Shown: positions 35,571 through 47,994 of the stretch, one piece after another
Numbering within the stretch: the first letter of the stretch is position 1
Layout: the number at the start of each line of letters is the position of its first letter
Source: Tamarix chinensis
Lineage: Eukaryota; Streptophyta; Magnoliopsida; Caryophyllales; Tamaricaceae
DNA: 64,000 bases
NCBI GenBank assembly: GCA_030549775.1
Contig: CM060180.1
Span: 31,965,090 to 32,029,089 of the forward strand
Direction of reading: 5' to 3'
Position numbers and translations under genes: made by a program
Notes under the pieces: model-generated
The model's input: the letters and a program-made list of their open reading frames with translations, nothing else
The model's database searches: none
Told to the model about the DNA's origin: nothing

Positions 35571-37059
35571 ATTTACTTTGGTCCAAAACGTGCGTAGTAC
35601 GTCATACGCGAGGCGCAAGAAATCACCTCCTCAAAGAAGCAAAACGACACGATCATTGGGGCCTGTTTTCCCAACCCGGCGCCTGGAGCTTTTCCTACGA
35701 ACCCAAAACGACACCACTCTTGTCCCCACGAACGCCACCGCAATCGCTGAGCCTCGATGTGTTTTTATCTGCAGTAGCTTATAATTTGGGTCACGACTCA
35801 CGAGTGACACGTTTAGAATCACGAAATATAGGCGACGAAAGTTGTTTTGTTTTGTTTCTTCTGTGTGGCAGATATTTTTTCCGGGTTTGTTTGGAATTGG
35901 ATACAGGGGCTGGGGCCGTCTCCCTCCCCCTCCTGTTCGATTCGCTTATCCGCACTCGCACAAATATAGTTGCAGTAACTACTCAATCCTATCAGTTAGG
36001 TTTTCGTTCTTCTCCGACTTTCTCTGTCCGGGCGATAGTCGCGAGGTGATGGTTATCCGGTTATCCGGTTATTCGAATATTCGGATTGTTATTATTGGAT
36101 GATCTGAAGTATGTCTGGGGCATTAAACTTGTTTCTTTCCATGGAGTGAATTGGTATTGAGTTCAGGTATTCTGATTATCTTTTTCTTCCTTATTTTACT
36201 TCATTTTTTTGTTATATGTATTTGCGTGGTGGTTTTCTGATTATTTGGCTCTGTTTCAGCTTCAATATCCGCATTGAATATTGTTCATGTTGCTGGTTCT
36301 TTCTTCTTCTTTTTTCTACCAAGTTCCATTTCCATGTCTCCAGTTCTTTTGCTCCAGTAAATTGGTCTAGTAATCTACGAGAAAATATTTGGAAAGATGG
36401 AATGGTAATGCAATTTACTAGTGCGATACAGCTGAGAGAAAAAAAAAGGCATACTTTGATTTTGGTGGGGTGTACTGAATGAAAGCACGAGCATCAAGTT
36501 TATTTCGGCATAAAAAACTTATTTAGGGAAACTTTTACACTAATGATTCATAGAAATTTGAACTTTCAGTGCCAAATTTGTTTGCGGCTGCTGTTTGCCC
36601 CCCTCTCTCTTTCTCTCTCGATTCTAAAGAGACCTAAGGGCGAGTATAAGTAGGTCAACATACAGCTGTTACAACGAGTATAAAGCTGTACAACACCAAA
36701 AGATGGAGGATTCGAATCCAAGTCATTTGGTACCCAGAACCCTAGCGTTAGCCTCACCTGTAATTTTAGCTGTTATACATTCTCTCTCTGCCTCTCTCGT
36801 TAAATCACTAAGATGATATTGAACAACGATAGCCAATCAGCAGTAGCTTTATTTTTTCCTTTTTAATTGGTTCCTTATATTTGAATGAAGCCGAGCAAGC
36901 ACTTAGCACTGTAGCAGGCCACCAATCGATGATTTCTTCATATTCTCGAATTCCTTTTTCTGATTTGAATTTTTTTCCTTTCTGTTGTACTGATGACATT
37001 TTAGGTTATATTCCGTCGTAATGCAACCTACTGTTTTAAGTTTTATATCCGTAGAGAAG
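35571..37059 (+). promoter_or_regulatory. Upstream region and 5' UTR of TOC90, probably with a leader intron
   Basis: Higher GC content than its surroundings from about 35580 to 36060, with a pyrimidine-rich run near 35920. This suits a promoter and first untranslated exon. A possible splice acceptor (GACATTTTAG) is near 37003, and another (TATCCGTAG) directly before the start codon region. The exact transcription start and leader splicing cannot be fixed without transcript data. Confidence 0.5.
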
Positions 37060-40000
37060 ATGAAGAGCATCAGGGACTGGGCTTTCTCTCAGCTGGTATC
37101 TAATTCAGTGGCATTGTCTAGGCCGTTGCCAGGCAGTGAGAGTTTTCCCCGTGGGGAGCCTCAGAATGTTGAGTCTGACAGTTCAGGTACTTTTGAATTC
37201 AGTGTCTGTGATGCTATTTCTTCTAGCTTTAGTTCATTTCTCTTAGATGAGATATCCTTTGTATATCACGAGCTTGTGGTGAAGAATTAGTTGATAATTT
37301 CACTTTTGAAACTTGGCTGATTGCCAATAAGGCCTAAGGTGCACCTAGGTGACAGCCAACAAGGGTCTTGGAGTGTAGGCGCAAGGGGAAGGCAAAGGCT
37401 GTGCGTAAGCGAAGTGAGATGCGACAATTACTTATTTAAGCTAAAAATGACTCCTAAGTATTCCAGAATAAGAATATACTTGAAAAAATAGCAGCCTATG
37501 AGTTTATTACTACTAACACTAGCAAGATACTAAAAAATCGGCTTTCTGTAAGTGCTTGAATGCTTGTCATAGTCCTTTCCTTCTCTGTTTTCTGCTGTTT
37601 CCTTTTTCTCTGTTTTCTGCCGTACTTTGTTTTTTAGCGAACTAGTGAAGAATTGCAGCGCTGCTTGATATGCTGCATCACTAGTGTCACATTTAATTTT
37701 TTTTCCTTCTTTCTCTTTTTTGGTGAAGACTTTTGATCTCTCTATAAATCTAATATTTTCTTTATTTTGAAACTATATATTCCTTTCCAAAAAGTATCTA
37801 TTAGCCTTCACACAATCTTTTTTCACTTCTCCCTTTCTTTCCCAACCTAATATTTAATTACCATATTAATTGTAAATTTTTTGGAAATGAATTTAAAACA
37901 CTGCTAATAACCTAGCGCCTTGAGCCCATCAGCTGCACCTTAGTCATGTTACCTCACCTAGGAGGCACGCCTTTTCAAACATTGGTGATTGTGATGTTAG
38001 AATTACTCAGAATTGAACTGATGTTAGGCCTCACAAGTGTGGATCTCTCTGTGAATTTTTTGAGTATTTAATTGCATGAGGGTTTGTTCTTCTCGGCTTA
38101 ATTTCAAGACTTATCAAATCAAATGTGAGATTAGTAAAATTTTGATAATAGTAAAAGAAATATAAAATTAATTATAATAATGATAGTAATGATAATAATA
38201 GTGGCAATGATACTAATAGTGAAAATATTAATGATGACATAAGTCATATTAAAATAGTAATAATAATTCATTGAAAATTTTAATTTAGATCTAATCACTT
38301 CTCAAGCTGAGGATAGTAGGTCCTAAGTACACTTGAAGCCAAATAAATCCTGTCCAGTGTAATCTAGTGATCTTGATATTCCTTTCCTCCCTGCACCTCA
38401 TTCCCTTATTGCACTGCAGCTGTCTAATGATAAGATTTAGCAGCTTTACTAGGTTGGTTTTCCCACCCTCTCTTCTTATGAAGTCAAGAAATGGTGCCAC
38501 CAATGCCCTACACCCTTTTCATCTTCTCCATCTGGATGGGGGATTCTTTAGGTCCTATCAAAACAGTTTTTTCTTTAGAAACCAGTTATTATCCAAGACC
38601 AACGATGCCCAAAGAGGGGTAGAAAATCAGCAACACTCTCAAAACTTACAAAGCAATCAGTTGCAGTGCAGCTGGTTTCATATGTGAAACAAGTGTGTGT
38701 TGCGTTTTCATATGTGAAACATGTGCGTGTTACTGCACGTTGCAGCTACCTATGACTTAATCAATGGAAGAAAGATTACCTCTGGGCCATTGTAAAGGCG
38801 AGGCAGTGAGTTGCTGAACAACAACCCTGATATACAGATAGCAAGCTTAGTATATGATACAACTCAGTTGCCAACAGAGTGAAAGAGGTGTTACAGTGAA
38901 GAAAAAGAGTAGAGGGAAAGCCTCTGAAAAATTAAACCAAACTTTGACCATGACATTCATTCGGTTAGGGGAAACTGAAGAATGTTTTCCATTGGATCAA
39001 CCCCTAAATGTGTATTCCTTTAATTACATTCAACTCAACTTCTTTTGTTGAAAACATCTGCAAGGTGATTTTATGATTCTAGGTGTTTTCATATACAACT
39101 TTCAGATATAGTTTCTCAAATCTATGTCTTTCAGTTTGACTATATCATCAACAATTTTTTTTCTTTACTTAGCCTTATTATTTTCTGCTACAGGTGCTAC
39201 TCAAAGTGCTGGCACAGTGACAGCAGAAATACATTCTAATGTAAGTAATTCTTCTAGAACCTGCCAAGAAAGCTCTTGTTCCACTTCGCAGCAAGTCCTA
39301 ATTGAAGAATATTCAGATTCTTCTGATGGCACCAACCATAAGAACTCAGATCCCTTGTTGAAGATTGAGGCCCTTCAGGTAAAGTTTTTACGCATTCTGC
39401 AACGGCTTGGACAATCTCCAGAGAAACTAGTGGTTGCAAAAGTCTTGTATCGGTTACACCTGGGAACTTTGATTCGTGCTGGGGAGTCAGATTTGAAAAG
39501 AATAAATCTCAGAACTAATCAAATTCGAAGCATAGCCGCAAAGCAGGAGGCTGCTGGAAAGCCGATACTGGACTTCTCATTAAGAATACTTGTTTTGGGG
39601 AAAACTGGTGTTGGTAAGAGTGCAACCATAAACTCAATTTTTGACCAGTCAAAGGCTGTGACTAGTGCTTTTCAACCTGCCACCAAACGCATCCAAGATG
39701 TTGCTGGAACTGTGAATGGATTTGCTCTTACTGTCATTGACACCCCTGGTTTCTTGCCTATGTCTACATGTAATATGAGAAAGAACCGGAAAATTATGCT
39801 TTCCATCAAAAAATATATCCAAAAGCGACCACCAGATGTTGTGCTGTATGTTGAGCGACTAGATCTAGTTAACACTTGTGACAGTGACTTTTCTCTTCTG
39901 AAGCTTATTACTGAAGTTTTTGGCTCTGCTATATGGTTCAACACTATACATGTCATGACTCATGCAGCTTCTGTTCTTCCAGAAGGACCCACTGGATCTC

Positions 40001-41460
40001 CTGTTAGTTATGAGTCTTATGTCACTCGCTGCTCTGATCTGTTGCAGTTCTTTGTGCATCAAGCTGTATGTGACAAAAAGCTAGAGAATCCTGTTCTTTT
40101 GGTGGAGAATCATCCCAATTGTCGAAGGAACATCACTGGTGAGAAAATTCTCCCCAATGGACAGGTTTGGAAGTCAGAGTTATTGTTACTATGTGTATGC
40201 AACAAGGTACTAGGTGATGCCAATGCTTTCTTGGGATTTCGAAACAGCATGGAGCTAGGGCCTTCTAATAGTCCCAGACTTCCCTCTCTACCTCATCTTC
40301 TCTCATCTCTGCTTCGGCAGCGCTCTGTTGTCGGTCCAAATGAAACTGATGACAACATTGATGAGTGCTTATTATCTGACGCAGATGATGAGGATGAGTA
40401 TGATCAGCTGCCTCCAATTCGTATCCTCACAAAGGGTCAATTTGAGAAACTGGCCAAGTCGCAGAAAAAAGATTATCTTGAGGAGCTAGATTATCGAGAA
40501 ACCCTCTTTTTGAAGAAGAAATTGAAAGATGATTTGCGTCGGCAGAAAGAGAAGAAGAATATGAAAAAGGCAAGTTCAGCCAATGGTGATGACCCAGATG
40601 GTCAAGAATTGCCGCCAGAGGCTGTGCAGTTACCTGACATGGCAATCCCTCCTAGCTTTGACTCAGATTGCCCTGTACATAGATATCGATGTCTTGTTAC
40701 CAGTGACCAGTGGCTCTGGAGACCTGTCCTCGATCCACAGGGATGGGATCATGATGTAGGTTTTGATGGAGTAAGCCTGGAACGTGTTGTTGAAGGAAAG
40801 GATAATGTGATTGCATCAGTAACAGGACAAATGAGCAAGGATAAGCTGCATAGCAGTATCCATTCTGAGTGTGCTGCAGCTTATGCAGATCCTAGAGGAC
40901 CCTCTTACTTGGTGGGCCTTGATGTTCAATCCGCAGGCAAAGATCTGATCTACACCGTTCACAGCAATGCAAAAATGGGAAATATGAAGCAGAATATTCC
41001 TTCTTGTGGATTGTGTGTGACATCATTTCAGGAGAATTACTTTGTTGGTGCCAAGCTAGAAGACACCTTTTACATTGGCAAGAGGCTGAAATTTGTGATA
41101 AATGGTGGGCGAGTAGGTGGTTTGAGTCAAGCTGCATATGGTGGGAGCCTTGAAGCTACTATAAGAGGCAGAGACTACCCTGTGAGGAATGACCGTGTAA
41201 GCATGAGTATGAATGTTCTCTCCTTCAATAAGGAGGTGGTCTTGGGTGGAAGTTTTGAATCTGAGTTCCGTCCAACACGAGGCATGAGATTATCAGTGAA
41301 TGCTAATTTAAACAGCCGGAAAATGGGGCAGGTTTGTGTTAAAGCAAGTAGCTCTGAGCACTTGGAAGTTGCTGTGCTTGCATTGTTTTCCGTCTTGAGG
41401 GCCCTCACTCGTAGAAGGGTTGCACAGGAACCAGTGAGTGAAACAGCGGAGGGAGGATGA
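37060..41460 (+). CDS. TOC90: Translocase of chloroplast 90 (Toc90, Toc159-family preprotein receptor GTPase)
   Basis: Two coding exons, 37060-37186 and 39194-41460, join at a GT...AG intron (CAG|GTAC ... ACAG|GTGC) that splits one Gly codon in phase and gives 797 residues, close to the Arabidopsis protein. The N-terminus MKSIRDWAFSQL followed by SRPLPGS is the Toc90 signature; the short N-terminal part lacks the long acidic domain of Toc159/132/120. The G domain has the P-loop GKTGVGKSAT (from residue 178), DTPG (225-228), RKNRKIMLSIKKY and PPDVVLYVERLD. The C-terminal M domain has DEYDQLPPIRIL, SQKKDYLEELDYRE, FDSDCPVHRYRC and RGRDYPVRND. The protein acts at the chloroplast outer envelope with Toc75 and Toc33/34-type GTPases to receive imported preproteins. 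No internal stop, so apparently functional. Confidence 0.95.
37187..39193 (+). other. Intron 1 of TOC90 (2.0 kb)
   Basis: GTAC donor and CTACAG acceptor, phase 1. It contains a transposon-like insertion (37324-37985) and a 31-bp tandem repeat near 38678-38740 (TTCATATGTGAAACA units). The open frame extending upstream of the second exon to 39124 looks like a signal peptide but is the pyrimidine-rich 3' end of the intron. Confidence 0.85.
37324..37985. mobile_element. Non-autonomous DNA transposon-like insertion in TOC90 intron 1
   Basis: The left side has CCAATAAGGCCTAAGGTGCA then CCTAGGTGACAG. The right side, reverse-complemented, reads CCAATGTTTGAAAAGGCGTG then CCTCCTAGGTGAGG. The inverted ends and CCTAGGTG palindromes suggest a degraded element of about 660 bp. 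Superfamily unclear and no certain target duplication. Confidence 0.4.
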
Positions 41461-41781
41461 CATTGTTTTGTGTTTCAGGCACCAGACTTCCATGACGGAG
41501 AGATGAGGTTTGAATGGAGGGCCCAAGGTTTAATAAGTTTCTGTCAATACAAGCCCCTGGATTTTTGTTCGGTGACGGTGACGGTGCAGATTGCTCTTCT
41601 TGAAGGAATCTGCAAAAGGCTTGCCCCAGTTCAATTGCTATGCTTCAGCTACGCAATCCTCCCGTAGTTCATAGTGGTGGCGATTGATCCAAGTCGTAAT
41701 GTTGTTGAAAACGCTAGCAGGCAGGTTGACTTGTTTTTATTTATTAAATTCGACTGTGTTGTTGTCTAATTATTAATAGCA

Positions 41782-41787
41782 AATAAA
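41782..41787 (+). terminator. Possible TOC90 polyadenylation signal
   Basis: AATAAA about 320 bases after the stop codon, in AT-rich sequence with a T-rich stretch upstream. Plant signals are loose, so this is only the best candidate. Confidence 0.4.
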
Positions 41788-41937
41788 TGGCATCATAAAG
41801 TTCATTGATTTCACCATATGGAATTCTAAGTGTAAAATTTCTTCAATCCTTTTCTGTCTGCATAGGTTATTGATTGAACTCCAAATTTAGCACCTTTGGA
41901 AAAAATATTCCTTTTGCCAACTAAGTGTCGGTCCTTA

Positions 41938-42123
41938 GGCTCTATTTGATTAAGAAAGTTTAAAAAAAAATTTATTTTTTTTTTAAAATTCTTCGTAAAG
42001 AAAATTAAATAATTAATCTTTAATAATTTTATACTTTTTTTCTTTTATTATTTTATGTAAATTATATACAAAAAAAATTTAATTTAATTTTTTTAAAATA
42101 TTTTTTATGAACCAAATAGAGCA
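41938..42123. mobile_element. MITE-like element (186 bp) downstream of TOC90
   Basis: The ends GGCTCTATTTGATT and AACCAAATAGAGCA are near-perfect inverted repeats, and TTA flanks both sides (41935-41937 and 42124-42126). A 3-bp TTA duplication is the habit of PIF/Harbinger (Tourist-type) MITEs. The interior is AT-rich and noncoding. Confidence 0.6.
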
Positions 42124-42207
42124 TTAATGTTGGATATATGCCTATTCCAGAAATACACATTGAATTGATTGCTTGCTAGCTCATAACAATGCCTATCCTA
42201 AAAATAA

Positions 42208-42405
42208 AATAATTAATTTTTACAAATTTATTTTCTTTTTCTATTTTATTATATTATGTAGATCAAATATAAAAAATAATTTTTTTATATTCTTTCTTTT
42301 TTTAATACTTTTTATGAACTAAATAGAACATTAATATTGAATACCCGTCTGTCCTAAAAATACACCTTAAATTGATTACTTGCTGCCTCGTAACGATGCT
42401 ACTGA
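42208..42405 (+). repeat. Diverged tandem duplicate of MITE right half plus flank
   Basis: The stretch ending TATGAACTAAATAGAACATT then TTGATTACTTGCTGCCTCGT repeats 42010-42207 (TATGAACCAAATAGAGCATT then TTGATTGCTTGCTAGCTCAT) at moderate identity. The duplication happened after the MITE insertion because it includes the MITE end. Confidence 0.6.
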
Positions 42406-45400
42406 AGTTGCAGGTGCATTACTTTATGAGTAGAGTTCATCATCCTCACATGGAATTTGGCATTGGATTGTTGATGGGATAGAACATCATTTGTTCAATT
42501 TGGCTAATTTCTTATTTAGTATGGCACCTTTGACTCATTTTTTCTTGAAGTGTCAAACAAGTTCCTGCCAAATGATTATCCATGTTGGCCGGTTCCATTT
42601 CAATGTTTTTATCTCCATTAATTTGGGGTAATGTGGCATATGTTCTAATTTTATTTAAAAATAATTTATTTTAAATAATTTCATTTAAATATTGTTTTAG
42701 ATTTTATTCTTACTTTGGTATCATTTTATTAGTGTTTTTAGTTTTAGATTTTTGAAATGATGAAATATTACATATTATACATTTTTCTAAGTGGAATTGG
42801 AAAATTTTAGATTTCTTGGGTCTTGAATATACTTGTAATAGGAAAATTATCAATAAAATTTTAAAGGTTTTAAACTTTGCATTGTTTGAACTCCCAAAAT
42901 TTTACATCATCATTTTCTAAATTTTTTAAGCCTACATGGAATTTCTTAGAATTTTTTTGGGTGCTTTTAAATAATTTATGTAATTCATCTAAAATATTTG
43001 GAGTTTTGTTTTTTGAGACATTCAAGAATACATATGATCTAATTAAAAAAAATTGTAGTAGTTCTATTGAAATAAAAATTACTACCTTTTAGTCATTTCC
43101 AATAAAGTTTTGTCAACTTAATTGGTATAAAAAGGTGATAAATATGGTGAGTTACAAAGTCAAAAATATAAAATAAAGGAAGTTACAATATAGATAACAA
43201 TAAAGATGTCAAAAACTAAACATGCAAATTTATAGACAATATGATTTAACGTCGATGTATCGTTTGTTGTTAACTTGTTATGATGGTGGTTGAAATCAAA
43301 TTAAAATGACATGATATCTTTGTAGAATTGTCTAAAATTTACAATATTTGTTAAATATTAAGGCAAATATTCTTGTACTTCTTCCATATATAAAAAAAGC
43401 TACCTCGTAATTTAAGAACAAACTTTAACTATTGATATTTTATAATATATATTGAAAAAACTATTTTTAATATAAATATGATAATTATAATATTATATTA
43501 TATTATATTTTAAAAAAGTTGAATGTTAGAGTTTGTCCTCATAATACAAAGTGACTTATTTTTGTATACAAAGGAAGTAGCTAAATAGAATTATCTTGGC
43601 ATTTATATACTTGTATATAATCTATGGATAAGAACTTAGTTTATTTTAGATAATATTTTGCAAATTATCAATAAAGCATATAGGGATTAGTGGGGAAAAC
43701 TTATATTTAGTCCTTTTTTTTCTCTTGATATGAAATGTTTGTTATGACACCCTCTCAATTAAGACAAAGGGGTAACATCTAGATAAATAGCAATCATGTG
43801 CTATAGACATATATGTACCTTGTTAGCTGTATATCATACTATTTTGCCTTATACACATCTAATAAAAAGAAACATAATGTGTATTTGTTTATGAGTTATT
43901 TTATATAAAATAAACCAAAAAAAAAGGAAAAAAAATAAATCTTTCTTGATTGTTTCCTTACATGTATTTATGTAATTTTTTATAATATATTTTATGCATT
44001 ATTATTTTAAAAGAATCCACATATTTAAAAAGTATATTCTTATTATAAAATGTATGTATTGTTGTTGTTGTTGCTATTATTATTATAATAGATAAGTATT
44101 TTTTAGGATATGTATTTATATTATATATGATTTGTATTTTATGATTCCAATAAAGTATATTTTATTAAAATATACAAATATTTTAATAAGATATATATTT
44201 TTTTTACACGTGTATTTTCCCAAGAATAATACATAATGAGAATAATATTGCACAGATTACAAAATAAGCACCACATGCATGCCTCAATTTGTCCAATAAA
44301 TAATACATTAATCATCTTCCAGAGACTCATTCCTTCCCTTCTATAAGATACACCCCTAAGGCTAAAAAATAAAACAAACACCCATCCTTTATAAGCGAAT
44401 ACTCATAGACTTGGATGGCAAAACTGTAGATCACGCACTAGCTTTGTCATGCCATTAGCTACTTGATCAATTTCTCTACAATCATAGATAGCCATGCATT
44501 TGTGAAGTAAATCTATTTATCAACATCATACAATCTCGAACATGAGTTGTATGAGGCACAGATGTTGTGGTTGGTTACATAGAAGTTTCACCCCTAGTAG
44601 AGAATATGAGCAAATTGGTAAATTAGGTAATCCATCAATCCTTATTTTAGTGCATCTATCGATCCATACAAAATATACCAAATGCTCTGAAGCTCTATAT
44701 TCAAAATTGTATCATATCCCACATTAACAACAAAGCCAAAGAACCACCTACTTCAATGATCGTGAGCAACTTCTCCCGAAGGCAATATTGTTCGAATTAG
44801 TTATGTCATTGTCATCTATGCTATGCTAAGTGTAGCTAGCATTTCCTAAAAGTGTGTTGATCTACGAACTCAAAGCACATGTCTTAGTCTGGTGCATCAC
44901 TTGTTGGACCTATACAAATTTGCTAATCAAGCATGCCATGAATTCATCTTTGGACGTTGTTCAAAATCATAATGCAACGCACATGCATAGGCCATACTAT
45001 AAGGCCTTAAAACACCTTACGGGTTCTTTAAAATTGAAGATTTTGGCAGACATTTACAAATGTGACTGCACACAATGATTCATCAAGCTTCATACATTGA
45101 TCCTAGAGAGATTACTCTAAAACCAATCCCACCGAGAGCCTTGGAAAAAATGAGTCATGTATGCAAGTAGGGATGCCCAAGTTTCAAATATATTTGCTAA
45201 CATGGCCATTTCTTAAAATGTGTAACTTATACTCTATAGCATGTCCACAAACCCCCACAAGAAGTTTTACGGAAGTGTAAATGTATATAATACTGACTTA
45301 TTTAAGATCCTAATTTATTAAATTATATTTTTAAAATGATAAATTATTCTCCTTAAAATATATTAATATTATTACTTAGTAAATTGTTGCAAAAATTATA

Positions 45401-47018
45401 TATGACATTATTATAAAACTGGCAAACTAGTTTAATGGCATGGCAAACTCATGAGTCCACCAGTTACATGCTATTTCGGATTTGAAATTCAGAGGAGCCA
45501 TTTAATCGGTATACCAAAGCTAGTAATCTAGTTTGCTTGGAGTAATACCCTAAAGTTAATTATTGGTAAATGATGTTTGTTTAAAAGGATTGATATGCCT
45601 ATTTATATTAACAATGAATATCTTCTTTCTAAAAAAATTTATACCTGAATTTCACAATTAATTGTGAAAAACGCGTTTAAAGAACTTGTATTGATCTGTG
45701 GGTTCAGTCATAAATTTTGAAGTACTATTAGTAACTACCCTCGACCAGTGTAGGTTAGGATGTTACACTTAGAGATATTGATTTTTGGATGTTTTAATCT
45801 CGAATATTTTTCAATTTTTTTGGAACTTTATAGTCTTGATATTTTTATATTAATAAATTTTTTAAATATTTTGGAATTATTTTCACCAATTTTAGAGTAT
45901 TATTTCAATTTATTTAGCCTAAAATTTAATCAAAGCCTCTTTTCACCAACTATGATGATTTTAGAAACAAAAAAATTTAAATCTTTTCTTTCTCCTCTCC
46001 ATTCATCTCTATCTCGCAACCTTAAGGAGTAAGAGGTCTGTTGTTACTGTCCCTCTTCCTCAACCACTACCTTTTCCTCATGATTTTCTCTTACAACATC
46101 TTACTCCTAACACATCTTTTTTCTTCTCTCAAGTGTGCTACAAGCTACCTCTCCTCTCTCTCATGACTTTTTCTAGTCGTCTTCCCCCTCTTGCACTCCT
46201 TATTTTGTCTTGCATTTTCTTTCTAACCCTCTTCACTGCAATCTCCTTCCTCTTTCCTCTTTGAAGGAAAAGTTAACTAAGTGTTGAATCTACCTTAACT
46301 CCTATTCTCCTTGTGCTTATCAAGCCTATTCCACACCTTGATCATTATTTTGCTTTTTTATTTCTTCTTCTACAACCCTCTAATCAATCATCTATTTATA
46401 TATAATTAAATAAAGGAAGCTACACTTTAGGAAGTTTATGAAGCAAATCATACTTTCTTCCCCTAGAACCTTATTTCATACTATAGCATTACTTTTAGTC
46501 TCCCTCTCATAAAATTAATTAATCAAAAATAGATTGTATGTGGTGTTGGTAGTTATTGTTGTGTATTATTATCGAATTTTGGGTGGTTACCTCCATGTGT
46601 CATCATTGGCATTTATAGTTGTGTACTACCATTGATAAGTGAAAATGGATTTGTGTACTACTTTTGATTTAGGGTGGTTAGTATAGTGTATCACCATTAG
46701 TAGCTAAAGTTGTGTACTACCTTTGATAAGTAAAAATTGATTTGTGTGCTTCAAGGGTGGGTTTTAATGAGTTTTAAACTATAAGCATAGATTGTGATGT
46801 TTGCCTTAGTTGTTGCCATTGTTGTAACACATGTCATTGTTGTACCATGTGGGTTGAATGCATCATGTTATCGTACACTAAAGTCCTATGTTAATTTTTG
46901 TAAATTGATTTAATTTATTATTTATTTCTCTTATCATCTTCATAGTTTGCATAGTATAAATGACGTGGTTGGGGTGATTGATTGTGCCATTGTAATGCAT
47001 TAGACTAATAAAACTAAG
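42406..47018. other. Intergenic, no gene recognised
   Basis: Very AT-rich to 44400. The region 44400-45150 is less AT-rich with short frames on the + strand that match nothing I know; it may be an old pseudogene. Near 45755 the sequence GTTAGGATGTTACA looks like an LTR terminus without a partner. 45960-46400 is pyrimidine-rich and noncoding. Confidence 0.4.
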
Positions 47019-47350
47019 GTTCTATTTGGCAATTAATAAATAGTTAACAGCTAATAACGAATTATATTATCTGATTTAACTAGTATATAATATTAGCTAT
47101 TTATATAAAGATATTTGGTATATGTACGGATAGTTATAGTTCTTAGTGCATAAAAAAATATAAATAATTTAAAAAATTTATTAATTTTAAATATACTACT
47201 CTATAATGTTCTTATTTTAAACTTTTTTAAAATAATTTTTTATTATTTTAAATTGCTAATATAAAATATTAATTATTAAATATTAAAATTAAAATTTTGA
47301 TGTAACCAAACTTTAAATTTATTTTAAAAATTCTTTACCAAACATGATCC
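47019..47350. mobile_element. Possible hAT-like MITE
   Basis: The left end GGTTCTATTTGGCAATTA and right end (reverse complement GGATCATGTTTGGTAA) are imperfect inverted repeats around an AT-rich 332-bp interior. No convincing target duplication. Confidence 0.35.
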
Positions 47351-47994
47351 AACTGTAATTGCCAATCGAAAAAAGGTTGTTAGATTAGATGCCATGCAAC
47401 CAACAATAATATATATAGTCCTTTTCCCTACTATGTAACTGCTTCTTATCAGCATGGTGTTGGTGTCTATAGCGCACTACTAATATGTTTTTAATACATT
47501 ATTCAAATTTACAATGGACTATCTATTATTTACTTAAATTAAGCTTACACATTTCTATTTTATGATAGCAATATAAAAGTAAATTGTATACATCTTTTTC
47601 CCTTTTTAACTTGATTAAAATGTGCTCTACTATAACAGAAGTATTAAAACATATATCAACAAAACAATCATGAATCTATTAATTATATTTTATGAATATT
47701 ACTCCTTCATTTTGCGGGAAAAAAAAAAGAAAAATTGGCGGACGTGAAATAACTTTCAATAGACTAAACAAAATCTTTTTTTTTTTCTATTTACAAAACA
47801 TAAAACAATTATGCACAACTAATGCTCTAGAACATCGTACAAGCCAAGCGAATCATAGAAGGAAAAAGATTAAAAATTATTGACAAGAAGAATTTTACTT
47901 TTTAAATTTTCCAACCCCCACCCCCAACTGCCTCCATTTTGCACAATACCCTTCTGTTTTGCAGTTTTGTCCTTTCTTCATCTCCTCCCCAAAT

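Noticed and set aside
39124..39193. N-terminal signal-peptide-like extension (Met at 39124, hydrophobic stretch) of the TOC90 exon 2 frame
   Set aside because: It is the pyrimidine-rich 3' end of the intron. The ACAG acceptor at 39193 and the phase-matched first exon at 37060 give the known Toc90 N-terminus instead.
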